The notes beneath the pieces were generated by a model, which saw nothing but the letters and a program-made list of their open reading frames with translations, was not told where the DNA came from and made no database searches. DNA of 64,000 bases from assembly GCA_044224315.1 (NCBI GenBank), contig JBGAKR010000001.1:186001-250000 (forward strand), in the 5' to 3' direction. Shown piece by piece: positions 7,561 through 15,672 of this stretch; within the stretch, counting starts at the first letter, position 1; every line of letters starts with the position of its first letter. Made by a program: the position numbers and the translations under genes. The DNA comes from JAGXTF01 sp044224315 (GTDB taxonomy: Bacteria; Bacteroidota; Bacteroidia; NS11-12g; UBA955).

Positions 7561-8391
7561 ATGCGTTTGGAACAAATTCAGTACAGTAAAAAACACCTGA
7601 TTTGGTCATTTTCTCTTCCGCTATTGATAATTTTGGGAATGTTGATTTTTCAACTATCCGAAGCAGCCAAACATCGATGTTATAAGCAATTTGAGAGTGA
7701 AAGAAATAAAAAGATAGAAGCGTTGTTTTCTGATAAAAAACACAATGCCGAATTGCTTAAAAAATATCAAACCATTGTGCATCTGACTGACTCATTGACA
7801 AGTGTTGAATCAAAAGATTCGTTAGTAAATAATTTAATCAGCCACCAGGTATTGGAAATTATGGCCTACATTTATCAAAAAGACAGCAGCAAAAAACCAT
7901 TGGCCGAATCTGATATGACACCTTCGAATACGCGCACCCTTTATATAAAAAAGGGGAAAAAAGCCGACATTCATCATGCTTTGCTTGATTCCAATATTGT
8001 AAAAGTATTGAAAGGTGAAATTAGTATAAATAATATATTTAATACATATAATTGGGAAGAACAATTTAAGAATTTCGAAACCCTTTCTTACTTGTTAATT
8101 TCGCTTGAGAAACAGTATTTCCTTCCTTCCTATAAAAACGAAAAAGAATTTAATACCGGCGTAATTAAATGTCAATCCTATTTATGTAAAATATCACCCC
8201 AAAAGGTAATAACTGGCCGCGAAATATATGCCATGAACAGCGATACAGTGCGATATATAAAGTATCAAAATTCATCCGGATATAATGCTGCGGCAATGAA
8301 GCTGCACCTGGATTTAACCAACAATGTTAAACGTAACATACTCAAAGCATTTGGCTTTGAAGCGCTAAACTACAACAACGACTATTTATAA
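7561..8391 (+). CDS. Membrane-anchored protein of unknown function, 3' part of the frameshifted gene
   Basis: This 276-residue open frame starts MRLEQIQYSKKHLIWSF. It has one transmembrane helix near residues 15-32 (SFSLPLLIILGMLIFQL), a basic and acidic helical stretch and a soluble domain without a recognised motif. The frame is open upstream of its ATG into the preceding 7370-7558 fragment, so the ATG at 7561 may be internal to a longer original gene. The C-terminal half contains NLISHQVLEIMAYIY and SPQKVITGREIYAMNSD, neither of which I recognise. Function unknown. Confidence 0.65.
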   Translation: MRLEQIQYSKKHLIWSFSLPLLIILGMLIFQLSEAAKHRCYKQFESERNKKIEALFSDKKHNAELLKKYQTIVHLTDSLTSVESKDSLVNNLISHQVLEIMAYIYQKDSSKKPLAESDMTPSNTRTLYIKKGKKADIHHALLDSNIVKVLKGEISINNIFNTYNWEEQFKNFETLSYLLISLEKQYFLPSYKNEKEFNTGVIKCQSYLCKISPQKVITGREIYAMNSDTVRYIKYQNSSGYNAAAMKLHLDLTNNVKRNILKAFGFEALNYNNDYL

Positions 8392-8420
8392 TACATACAT
8401 AAATACCATAGGGATAATCC

Positions 8421-8428
8421 TATTTTTG
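8421..8428 (+). promoter_or_regulatory. -7 promoter box of the RibD/DHFR-like gene
   Basis: TATTTTTG ends 8 bases before the ATG at 8437, which implies an extremely short leader of about 5 bases. Confidence 0.6.
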
Positions 8429-8436
8429 TAGCCAAT

Positions 8437-8997
8437 ATGCGCAAAATAACTGTATTTAATTTCCTGTCCCTCAACGGATTTTATAAGGGACCTTTTAATG
8501 ACATCAGCTGGCACCGGCATGGCGAAGAAGAGAATGTATTCTCAGAAGAAATGCTTGCTTTGGGGCATATTTTGTTGTTTGGGCGTCATACTTACGAAAT
8601 GATGGCCGGATACTGGAGCAGTGAACATGCTTTGGCCAACGATCCGATTGTAGCAGAAAAAATGAACAGCGCAGAGAAATGGCTGGTATCAAAAAGCATT
8701 CAAAATCCTGAATGGCAAAATACCCAAACCCTGGAAAACGATTTCATTGAAGAAATTAAATTGCGTAAATCACAACCCGGTAAAAACATTACCATTTTGG
8801 GCAGTGGAAGTATTGTTACGCAGCTTGCCAACACAGGACTGATAGACCAGTTTGAAATTATGATAGATCCCATTGCTATAGGCGAAGGGACATCATTTTT
8901 GCAACACCTCAATCAACCCCTTGAACTGCAATTAAGCCATACCCGGGTGTTTAACAGTGGCACAGTTTTGCTCAGTTATAATGTTATAAACCTCTAA
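8437..8997 (+). CDS. Dihydrofolate reductase / RibD C-terminal domain family protein
   Basis: This 186-residue protein matches the RibD_C/DHFR-like family, which contains NADPH-binding reductases of pteridine or flavin precursors. It begins MRKITVFNFLSLNGFYKGP and includes LLFGRHTYEMMAGYW, SKSIQNPEW, the NITILGSGSIVTQLANTGLIDQFEIMIDPI core and a closing SGTVLLSYNV strand. Most such stand-alone proteins have no assigned substrate. It opens a three-gene plus-strand group, with the next gene 7 bases downstream. Confidence 0.85.
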   Translation: MRKITVFNFLSLNGFYKGPFNDISWHRHGEEENVFSEEMLALGHILLFGRHTYEMMAGYWSSEHALANDPIVAEKMNSAEKWLVSKSIQNPEWQNTQTLENDFIEEIKLRKSQPGKNITILGSGSIVTQLANTGLIDQFEIMIDPIAIGEGTSFLQHLNQPLELQLSHTRVFNSGTVLLSYNVINL

Positions 8998-9004
8998 TTG
9001 TGCA

Positions 9005-9286
9005 ATGAAATCGCAGCGTATTTGCCCAAACGGACATAGCTATATCAAAAGCAGCACTTGCCCGGTTTGTCCTATTTGTGAAGCAGGTAAAAGTATGGCT
9101 GATACCCGCATACCTAAACTTGCAGCACCTGCCCGCCGTGCATTGGAAAATGCCGGAATTCAGTCCTTAAACGATTTTGCTTCGTTCACCGAAAATGAAA
9201 TTATGGGCTGGCATGGAATGGGTCCCAATGCATTTTCAAAGATATTAATGGCCTTAAAAGAAAATAAAATTCAATTGAAAAAATGA
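9005..9286 (+). CDS. Small zinc-ribbon plus RNA polymerase alpha-CTD-like protein
   Basis: This 93-residue protein has an N-terminal zinc ribbon (CPNGH, then CPVCPIC) followed from about residue 35 by a helix-hairpin-helix domain, PKLAAPARRALENAGIQSL, with GMGPNAFSKILMAL at the end. The second half resembles the RNA polymerase alpha subunit C-terminal domain, where such repeats contact DNA or proteins. It is not the polymerase subunit. The role is unknown, but DNA or nucleic-acid binding is plausible. Its last four bases overlap the next gene. Confidence 0.75.
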   Translation: MKSQRICPNGHSYIKSSTCPVCPICEAGKSMADTRIPKLAAPARRALENAGIQSLNDFASFTENEIMGWHGMGPNAFSKILMALKENKIQLKK

Positions 9287-9600
9287 CTGCTGAACACAAT
9301 CAATACCTGGAAATTGGGCGAAGCTTGCCCGGCGCTGAAGAAAGCCAGATGTTTGGCAAACCGTGTTTTAAAATTAATGGGAAAGCTTTTATGTCGTTTT
9401 TCAATAATGAAATGGTGTTCAAGCTCAGTGGTGAAATGCATTCCGAAGCCCTGAGTTTAGATGGCTCAAAGCAGTTCGACCCATCGGGCAAAGGCCGCCC
9501 AATGAAAGAGTGGGTGCAAGTTGCAGGATACTATGCCGATAAATGGCCTGTATTTGCAGCAGCAGCCTTGAAATTTGTAGAAATGACGAATAAAAAATAA
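9283..9600 (+). CDS. TfoX / YjbR (MmcQ)-like small protein
   Basis: This 105-residue protein resembles the TfoX N-terminal/YjbR fold: MFGKPCFKINGKAFMSFFNNEMVFKL followed by a variable loop and KEWVQVAGYYADKWPVFAAAALKFVEM. In proteobacteria TfoX acts in competence, but this short form is widespread and uncharacterised. It overlaps the upstream zinc-ribbon gene by four bases (ATGA), which suggests co-translation. Confidence 0.7.
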   Translation: MTAEHNQYLEIGRSLPGAEESQMFGKPCFKINGKAFMSFFNNEMVFKLSGEMHSEALSLDGSKQFDPSGKGRPMKEWVQVAGYYADKWPVFAAAALKFVEMTNKK

Positions 9601-9632
9601 TAAGGCAAGGTTTTTGCGGTTAAGTTAATCGC

Positions 9633-10751
9633 ATGAAATCTTCTGTATTTGTTATCTTTAGCCTAATTGCATTTTCGGCATCAAAAATAAAAGCCGATTT
9701 AATTCCCGGATTTAATAATCAAGCTTGTACATGGAATGCCTCAGATATATTAGTGGCAAAGCTTTCCCATGATACCAGCGGTGAATTTGAAATTTTAGAA
9801 ACCTTAAATGGTACCCAAAAGCCTGGTACCAAAATCACTTTACCTTTTATTAAAAATATTCACCAGACATTTAAGTTTAAGGACAATAATCGTACGCAAA
9901 GTGCTGCTGGATTAGCCGATTCGATTAAATGTGAACGCGTAATTTTATACTTGAGAAAAACCAATGATAACCAATGGGTCCCTGCATCTTTTGATTCATC
10001 GATGGAGAAATATTATTCGGGTACTAATAGCAATCAGCTATATGGTTCATTCATGCAAATATCGATGGCCTGGATAATTAGGGACAATGTTTATGGATTT
10101 TCGCAAAACATGAATCCCGGCCCCCTTGAACTCAATGCACAAATTCAATTTTATTCCCAAAATCCAAATCAAATCCGTTATTTTACAGAGACTTCATTTA
10201 AATCGGATATATTAAAAAATATACATTTAAAAAACAGATTGCTAGCGATTGAAAAAATAGAAAATTCAAAAATAAAAGTAGATTCTCTAATCCCCCTTTT
10301 TCCTAGCCCACAAATTTTAAATCATGCAACTGCCATGGATTTGCTGTTGAAAACCCTTGCAAATTGTGGTACAGATGCTTACACTGGTATCAAACTAATG
10401 TTGGATACTATAGACCCGGTTTTTGCTTCTGAAAACAGACTTGCATCACTTTTATTATGGCGGTTTGCACAGGTTGGCGGTTCAAAAACCGAACCTATTT
10501 TGAATCTAATGTTAAAAAAAGAATTTCGTTTTTGGCAATCAGAACCGGATTTTGCCAGCGCATTAATCGAAAAAAATAAAGCTGAAATCATTTTTTATAC
10601 ACTTTATGGTCTGGCTGCACTGCCATACCCCGGATGCAAAGAATGCAATTTAACGGTATCGGAAGTATACTCATTCTTTAATCAAAACCCCAAATTGCCT
10701 ATGCAGGCAGACATTATCAAAACCTGCCGGCAGATTTTGGACAAACCATAA
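9633..10751 (+). CDS. Secreted protein of unknown function
   Basis: This 372-residue protein has a signal peptide (MKSSVFVIFSLIAFSASKIKA) and no domain I recognise. The first half, starting around CTWNASDILVAKL, could be a beta-rich domain, with EILETLNGTQKPGTKI and ERVILYLRKTNDNQW resembling a Bacteroidota secreted domain in which a cost or tax-like strand pattern is seen. The second half is helical and includes GCKECNLTVSEVYSFF. It has no T9SS sorting domain or lipobox. It is probably periplasmic. Function not assigned. Confidence 0.65.
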   Translation: MKSSVFVIFSLIAFSASKIKADLIPGFNNQACTWNASDILVAKLSHDTSGEFEILETLNGTQKPGTKITLPFIKNIHQTFKFKDNNRTQSAAGLADSIKCERVILYLRKTNDNQWVPASFDSSMEKYYSGTNSNQLYGSFMQISMAWIIRDNVYGFSQNMNPGPLELNAQIQFYSQNPNQIRYFTETSFKSDILKNIHLKNRLLAIEKIENSKIKVDSLIPLFPSPQILNHATAMDLLLKTLANCGTDAYTGIKLMLDTIDPVFASENRLASLLLWRFAQVGGSKTEPILNLMLKKEFRFWQSEPDFASALIEKNKAEIIFYTLYGLAALPYPGCKECNLTVSEVYSFFNQNPKLPMQADIIKTCRQILDKP

Positions 10752-10772
10752 ATCTATTTGGCTCTTTTTTGC

Positions 10773-10780
10773 TAAGTTTG
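10773..10780 (+). promoter_or_regulatory. -7 promoter box of the pentapeptide gene
   Basis: TAAGTTTG fits the consensus and lies 15 bases before the ATG at 10796. It overlaps the longer, TTG-initiated version of the frame, which supports the shorter start. Confidence 0.5.
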
Positions 10781-10795
10781 CCGGGCATTTGCCTG

Positions 10796-11347
10796 ATGGA
10801 AGAGTTTTACAACAGCACTTTTAACAATGAGAACCTTACGCTTGGAGAGTACGAAAAATGTACCTTTCAGAATTGTGTTTTATTGGAAGCTGATTTAAAT
10901 GATTTTAAATTTACGGATTGCATTTTTGAAAATTGCAATCTAAGCATGGCACACATTCAAAATACTGCGTTTAAAAATGTACTTTTCCGCAATTCCAAGC
11001 TGTTGGGATTAAATTTTGGCCATTGCGACACGTTTCTATTCGCGGTAAGATTCGAAAATTGTTTGCTTAATTTAGCTTCATTTTTTAAACTAAAAATGAA
11101 AGGTACCCATTTTATAAATTGCCAAATGCATGAAGTAGATTTGGTGCAAACCGATCTAACACAGGCCATTTTTAACCACTGCGATTTGGCAATGGCAAAA
11201 TTTGACAATACCATACTTGAAAAAGCCGATTTGCGTGAAGCTTTTAATTACTCCATCAATCCAATTACCAACCGCTTAAAGAAGGCCCGATTTTCGCGTG
11301 CAGGGATTGCCGGGTTGTTGGATGCCTATGATATCGAAATAGAATAA
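10796..11347 (+). CDS. Pentapeptide-repeat protein
   Basis: This 183-residue protein shows successive A(D/N)LXX-type pentapeptide repeats: CTFQNCVLLEADL, CIFENCNLSMAHI, TAFKNVLFRNSKL and DLVQTDLTQAIF. They predict a right-handed quadrilateral beta helix. Such proteins are often gyrase-protecting or scaffold proteins. The family resembles the Qnr-like group, but no fluoroquinolone function can be claimed. The ATG at 10796 is chosen because a longer frame from TTG at 10769 starts before the promoter box. It is isolated from its neighbours. Confidence 0.85.
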   Translation: MEEFYNSTFNNENLTLGEYEKCTFQNCVLLEADLNDFKFTDCIFENCNLSMAHIQNTAFKNVLFRNSKLLGLNFGHCDTFLFAVRFENCLLNLASFFKLKMKGTHFINCQMHEVDLVQTDLTQAIFNHCDLAMAKFDNTILEKADLREAFNYSINPITNRLKKARFSRAGIAGLLDAYDIEIE

Positions 11348-11476
11348 AATACTTGTTGCAACAAACGCCAATTTCCTATTTCACCAGGAAATCCATTCTG
11401 TATATTTTGCAGGTCGTTTTGTTAAAAATTTAATAATTCATAGACTGTATGTTCAAATTTTCAATTTATTTACATA

Positions 11477-11484
11477 TATATTTG
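11477..11484 (+). promoter_or_regulatory. -7 promoter box of the PAS/MBL gene pair
   Basis: TATATTTG fits TAnnTTTG and lies 35 bases before the ATG of the PAS gene. The rest of the interval 11348-11519 shows no other feature. Confidence 0.5.
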
Positions 11485-11519
11485 CCCATTCCGCTATAGG
11501 ATAACACCCAACGCTACCC

Positions 11520-11915
11520 ATGTCAAACCATCAGATAGAAATTATTTTAAGCCGGCAATTGGCAGATTGCCTATCGATACCCATATTTTTAACAGACCCC
11601 GACGGCAACCTGTTGTATTACAACGAACCGGCCGAAGAACTGCTGGGTTTGCGCTATGAAGAAACGGGTAGCATGCCTGTAGAACAATGGTCTACCATCT
11701 TCCATCCCAAGGATGCAGAAGGGAATGCCTTAAAACCCGAAGATTTACCATTGGTAAAAACCTTAACCAACCATCATCCCTCACACGGCGAGTTTTGGAT
11801 AAACAGCATGAATGGGGAATTCAATAAAATCTCTGTTACTTCCTATCCGATTATGGGACGTCCGCACAGATTTTTAGGGGCCGTCGCTATTTTCTGGAAA
11901 AGTAACGAGTCATGA
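11520..11915 (+). CDS. Stand-alone PAS domain protein
   Basis: This 131-residue protein is essentially a single PAS sensor domain: IPIFLTDPDGNLLYYNEPAEELLG, the WSTIFHPKDAEG segment, and the closing strands FNKISVTSYPIM and FLGAVAIFWK. PAS domains sense small ligands, redox state or light, or mediate protein contacts. No catalytic output domain is attached. It overlaps the following metallo-beta-lactamase gene by four bases (ATGA), so the two are probably co-translated and may act together. Confidence 0.85.
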   Translation: MSNHQIEIILSRQLADCLSIPIFLTDPDGNLLYYNEPAEELLGLRYEETGSMPVEQWSTIFHPKDAEGNALKPEDLPLVKTLTNHHPSHGEFWINSMNGEFNKISVTSYPIMGRPHRFLGAVAIFWKSNES

Positions 11916-12745
11916 AAGTAACCATCTGGGGTTGTAGGGGTTCATTGCCTTCTCCGGGTCCGGAGAATAACCATTACGGAGGCAATACATCCTGCGTAGA
12001 AGTGTGGCACAATGATACCCTCCTGATTCTGGATGCCGGATCTGGAATACAAAGACTGGGGGGCAGTTTACCACGCAATATTTCGCGCATTGATATTTTA
12101 CTTACCCATCTTCACCTCGACCACATAATGGGTTTGGGATTTTTTCAGCAACTATACAACCCCAATGTGCAGGTAAATATTTGGGGACCTACCAGTTCGG
12201 GCGAGAGCCTGGAAAAACGCCTTAAACGGTACCTTTCACCTCCATTATTTCCGGTGCGTTTGCAGGATTTGCCTTCCAAACCCAATATTTTGGAAATTAA
12301 CCAAAGTAGTTTTCAGATTGGTCCATTTCAAATTAATAGCGAATATATTTGTCACCCCGGTCCTACGGTTGGTTATCGCATAAGCGATGGCAATGCAGTG
12401 CTGGCCTATATGCCCGATCATGAGCCTGCTTTAGGTTCGGCCGATTTTCCCCACGAACCGGAATGGACCAGTGGCTATAATATTGCCTTTGAAGCCGATT
12501 TGTTGTTGCACGATGCTCAATATTGGAAAGAAGAATACAAATCCTGTGTGGGTTGGGGCCACAGTTCGGCCAATGATGCATTGAAATTTGCAAAACTTAC
12601 AAAAGCAAAAAAAATATTGTTTTTTCATCACGATCCTTCTCATTCTGATGAACAATTGCAAAAGCTTTTCAATGATTCAGTAAGCGGCCAAAACCTTCCT
12701 TTTGAAGCTGGTATTGCAGCAGAAGGAAATACCATACAACTTTAA
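11912..12745 (+). CDS. Metallo-beta-lactamase fold hydrolase
   Basis: This 277-residue protein has the signature THLHLDHIMG (His66, His68, Asp70, His71), which binds two metals. It begins MKVTIWGCRGSLPSPGP, typical of the subgroup related to phosphodiesterase/tRNase Z-like hydrolases. Further metal ligands are likely in ICHPGPTVGY, LLLHDAQYW and FFHHDPSHSD. The substrate is unknown. It is paired by overlap with the PAS gene upstream, which could regulate it or be regulated by it. Confidence 0.85.
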   Translation: MKVTIWGCRGSLPSPGPENNHYGGNTSCVEVWHNDTLLILDAGSGIQRLGGSLPRNISRIDILLTHLHLDHIMGLGFFQQLYNPNVQVNIWGPTSSGESLEKRLKRYLSPPLFPVRLQDLPSKPNILEINQSSFQIGPFQINSEYICHPGPTVGYRISDGNAVLAYMPDHEPALGSADFPHEPEWTSGYNIAFEADLLLHDAQYWKEEYKSCVGWGHSSANDALKFAKLTKAKKILFFHHDPSHSDEQLQKLFNDSVSGQNLPFEAGIAAEGNTIQL

Positions 12746-12763
12746 TATTATAGGCTTTTATTG

Positions 12764-12771
12764 TATTTTTG
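12764..12771 (+). promoter_or_regulatory. -7 promoter box of the small conserved protein gene
   Basis: TATTTTTG fits the consensus and lies 31 bases before the ATG at 12802. It includes the TTG of a longer alternative start, which is therefore unlikely. Confidence 0.5.
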
Positions 12772-12801
12772 AAAAACCTGAAAAGGTTAATTAAAATTAA
12801 T

Positions 12802-13107
12802 ATGCCTCACCACTATAATTACGAAACTGTATCTGAAGCAGTAAATGACCTGCGCCAACGCGGTTACTCGATTGATTTTAATATTAAAGATCAAACTTTG
12901 ATTTGCTCGGCCGGTGAATTTAACCCCGCGCATTTTACAATCGCAGAAATTTTCAGATATGAAGGCGATTCGGACCCAGGTGATGAAGCCACCGTTTACG
13001 GCCTGATTTCCGATAACGGCTTGAAAGGTATTTTGGTAACTGGTTATGGCTCCTCCACAGATGAGGTTACAGAAATGGTATTAAAACAGCTAAAAACACA
13101 GAAATAA
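12802..13107 (+). CDS. Conserved small protein, often mislabelled phosphoribosylpyrophosphate synthetase
   Basis: This 101-residue acidic protein begins MPHHYNYETVSEAVNDLRQ and contains RGYSIDFNI, AHFTIAEIFRYEGDSDPGDEATVYGL and GYGSSTDEVTEMVLK. Homologues of this length are common in Bacteroidota and have been named after PRPP synthetase, but it is far too short and lacks that enzyme's motifs. The function is unknown. It probably shares a transcript with the GNAT gene 2 bases downstream. The ATG at 12802 is preferred because the upstream TTG lies in the promoter box. Confidence 0.75.
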   Translation: MPHHYNYETVSEAVNDLRQRGYSIDFNIKDQTLICSAGEFNPAHFTIAEIFRYEGDSDPGDEATVYGLISDNGLKGILVTGYGSSTDEVTEMVLKQLKTQK

Positions 13108-13109
13108 AG

Positions 13110-13610
13110 GTGAATATTCGATTGCGACCATGGCATTTAGATGATTTACCCGAACTGGTAAAACTGGCCAATAACATCAATATTTCAAAGTATATGACAA
13201 ATACTTTTCCATTTCCGTATGCCGAAGAAAATGGTCGCAAATTTATTGCATTTGCTACCTCAGAACCTCTAACCAGAATATTTGCCATTGAACTAAACGG
13301 AAAACTTGCAGGCGGCATAGGTGTACATCCGCAATCTGATATTATGGAAAAAAATGCTGAATTGGGTTATTGGCTGGGCGAGGATTATTGGGGCCAGGGA
13401 ATAATGTCTACTGTAATTCCGCAAATAATCGAATTTGCATTTAAAAATCTGCCCATCACGCGCTTATATGCAAGGCCCTTTAGCAACAATTACGCATCGC
13501 AGCGTGTACTCGAAAAAAACGGATTTAAACTCGAAGCGAAAATTGCACAGAATATTTATAAAAATGGTGAGTTTTTAGATGAATTAATTTACGCTGTGAG
13601 AAACCCTTGA
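13110..13610 (+). CDS. GNAT N-acetyltransferase, RimJ/RimL-like
   Basis: This 166-residue protein has the order of a GNAT enzyme: IRLRPWHLDDLPELVKL at the start, FAIELNGKLAGGIGV, AELGYWLGEDYWGQGIMS (acetyl-CoA pyrophosphate-loop region) and RLYARPFSNNYASQRVLEKNGF (motif B). Such enzymes transfer acetyl from acetyl-CoA to an amino group of a protein or small molecule. It starts at GTG and follows the preceding gene by 2 bases. The target is unknown. Confidence 0.85.
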   Translation: MNIRLRPWHLDDLPELVKLANNINISKYMTNTFPFPYAEENGRKFIAFATSEPLTRIFAIELNGKLAGGIGVHPQSDIMEKNAELGYWLGEDYWGQGIMSTVIPQIIEFAFKNLPITRLYARPFSNNYASQRVLEKNGFKLEAKIAQNIYKNGEFLDELIYAVRNP

Positions 13611-13617
13611 AAAGTCC

Positions 13618-14538
13618 ATGCCATCGAAAACAATATTTGAAGTAAGCGAAAAAATAAGTGCTTTACTGGCTGAAAAAGACAGTGAAGCATTACAATTAAA
13701 AGCCCAATACGAAAGTTACTGGCGTCGGGGTTTAAATTTTGCAGTGCTTGCCGCAATTACATTTGCTATCTCCACCAGCGTTAAATTTCCGGCTGTTGTA
13801 AATTTAATTCTTACCCTTGCCGAGTTGATTTTTTTGGTGCTTGCATTCATCATTGTATTACAGGTAAATAATAATAAAATAAAATTAAAGCGCATTTCCA
13901 TCCGCACAGAATCAGAACAATTGCGGGTAATGGAAGCTTTGGTTCAGGGCGGTATTCCATTAAAAAAATTAAATAATACTCTGGGTTCTTATCAGGGTGT
14001 AGATCCACGCATTGCAGCCCTTGAGGAGGAGGCAATTGCATTAAACAATCCGCAACTGAATATCCCTATTGCGGTTGAAGAATTAACCGAATTAATCACC
14101 CAACAAATAGAATACCACAAAGGGCCTAAAAGAATTCTCAAATTTGAAAATAAATTAAAAAAAGCCGAATCCTGGCTAAAGTACTTGCGTTGGGTATTTT
14201 ACCTGGGAGCTGCTTCCCATTTATTTACAGTAGTATGCGAGTGGCAAGAAATTGATCCCTTTCATATCACCCATTTCACCCATGAATTTGGCCTGTTGTG
14301 CTGCACCCTGGTTCCTCCCGCCTATGCCTGGATTGAGGGCAGAAAGTATTTTGAGGAATGGGAACGTTTTCTGGGTGAATCATTAATAATGGTTGAGTAT
14401 TTTCAAAATCAACTACAGAAAATCAGTAATGAGCCCCAGAATATTGTGCTGTATGCCCACGAAATTCGCGAGGATATGGACAGAGAGAATCGTACCTGGA
14501 AAATTCTGATGGAGTTTAAATCCTTAAATGGAATATAA
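13618..14538 (+). CDS. Four-helix membrane protein with a SLATT/DUF4231-like N-terminus
   Basis: This 306-residue protein has two adjacent transmembrane helices at about residues 38-85, followed by IKLKRISIRTESEQLR, which resembles the R..AE.LR signature after the helices of SLATT domains. A soluble, Glu-rich middle is followed by two more hydrophobic segments (YLRWVFYLGAASHLFTVV and FGLLCCTLVPPAYAW) and a C-terminal helical region. SLATT proteins are proposed membrane effectors in bacterial conflict and signalling systems. The assignment is by motif similarity only. A membrane transglutaminase-like gene follows after 44 bases. Confidence 0.55.
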   Translation: MPSKTIFEVSEKISALLAEKDSEALQLKAQYESYWRRGLNFAVLAAITFAISTSVKFPAVVNLILTLAELIFLVLAFIIVLQVNNNKIKLKRISIRTESEQLRVMEALVQGGIPLKKLNNTLGSYQGVDPRIAALEEEAIALNNPQLNIPIAVEELTELITQQIEYHKGPKRILKFENKLKKAESWLKYLRWVFYLGAASHLFTVVCEWQEIDPFHITHFTHEFGLLCCTLVPPAYAWIEGRKYFEEWERFLGESLIMVEYFQNQLQKISNEPQNIVLYAHEIREDMDRENRTWKILMEFKSLNGI

Positions 14539-14582
14539 AAAGGGAAGCGAATCAGGCACGATTTTTTCTCTATATAAAGCAA

Positions 14583-15518
14583 ATGGACGGCAGGGAATTG
14601 AAACCACAGGAAGACTTGGAAACCAGCACCGACAGGCGCACCCTAACTGATTTGCTTACCAGTGCGGTTACCATTTTTAGCAGGTTAGTAGCTATTCCCG
14701 TATTTATTTTTGCACATAAATCACTGCCCAATCCAGACTGGGCCTTTCATCTTGACCGGATTATTCTGCTCATTGTGGTTTTTGGAATTACAGAATTGCT
14801 TATAAAATTATTTCGAAATTTTGTAATAATCTGCATGCTCGTTGCCATAATCTATCTCACCGTAGGCAGTATTACCGGTAAATACGGATTTACCGAAATG
14901 GTGCGAGATTATAAAACCATGGTAGTAAGCATGTACGAAAGCCCGGATCCCCAAAAATTTATTGCTTCAAAACTGGTTTTGTTTCCAAACAGAAATGATA
15001 TTGTTGCAGCCATTGACTATGGCAATCCGGAGGTGAGAGATTTTGCATTAAAAGCTGTTTCAAAACATTTTGTCCGCGAACAAAAAAATACCGGCTACCG
15101 CACCGCCATTCAGTGCTTTGCAATTTTTAAAGAAATAAATGCCAATTGGATTTATGTAAGCGACCCCAAAAGCCGCGAATACTACGCCCTAGCCAGCGAA
15201 TCGCAGGCCCTGCTTGCCGGCGATTGTGACGATTACAGTATACTTATGGCAGCCTGCATCAAATCGGTTGGGGGCACTGCCCGGCTTATCCATACACAAG
15301 ACCATCTTTACCCTGAAATGTTAATTGGCAGCCGGCAAAACATGGAAGAAATTAATTATATCATCAAACGTGAATTATTTATAAACGAAAGCAGAGGAAA
15401 ATCATTGCATTTTCACATTGATGAAAACAACCAGATTTGGCTCAACATGGATTATACCGCACGCTACCCTGGAGGCAATTTTATGTCGGAAAAAAATCTG
15501 GGCGTTATTGCACTTTAA
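14583..15518 (+). CDS. Membrane transglutaminase-like protein
   Basis: This 311-residue protein has two or three transmembrane helices in its first 110 residues and a C-terminal transglutaminase-like (papain-fold) domain. The probable catalytic Cys215 is in AGDCDDYSILMAAC, a His in QDHLYPEM and an Asp in WLNMDYTARYPGG. This order, Cys-His-Asp, suits a peptidase or transpeptidase fold. The catalytic domain would face cytoplasm or periplasm depending on topology, which cannot be resolved here. It is next to the SLATT-like gene and may form a unit with it. Confidence 0.75.
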   Translation: MDGRELKPQEDLETSTDRRTLTDLLTSAVTIFSRLVAIPVFIFAHKSLPNPDWAFHLDRIILLIVVFGITELLIKLFRNFVIICMLVAIIYLTVGSITGKYGFTEMVRDYKTMVVSMYESPDPQKFIASKLVLFPNRNDIVAAIDYGNPEVRDFALKAVSKHFVREQKNTGYRTAIQCFAIFKEINANWIYVSDPKSREYYALASESQALLAGDCDDYSILMAACIKSVGGTARLIHTQDHLYPEMLIGSRQNMEEINYIIKRELFINESRGKSLHFHIDENNQIWLNMDYTARYPGGNFMSEKNLGVIAL

Positions 15519-15550
15519 ATACTGCTGCTTGTTAGAGATTTGTAAAACCT

Positions 15551-15649
15551 GGTATTAGCCCTTTAAGGGTATTTCAAATCACCGAAAATATATAACAGAT
15601 TACTTACATTTGCTTGCAACTTAGCAAATCAGGTATAAGCCATATAAGG
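15551..15649. repeat. Pair of imperfect 18-bp direct repeats flanking a promoter
   Basis: GGTATTAGCCCTTTAAGG (15551-15568) and GGTATAAGCCATATAAGG (15632-15649) match at 15 of 18 positions. They lie 81 bases apart and flank a -7 box TACATTTG (15605-15612) upstream of the 15673 gene. They could be sites for a regulator. The interval 15519-15672 contains no gene. Confidence 0.5.
15605..15612 (+). promoter_or_regulatory. -7 promoter box of the 15673 gene cluster
   Basis: TACATTTG fits TAnnTTTG and would give a leader of about 56 bases before the ATG at 15673. No -33 element is clear. Confidence 0.45.
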
Positions 15650-15672
15650 TTGTATACCCCTTTGTAAACTAT

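Noticed and set aside
12769..12801. A longer N-terminus of the small protein at 12802
   Set aside because: Its TTG overlaps the -7 promoter box, and the family begins near the ATG at 12802.
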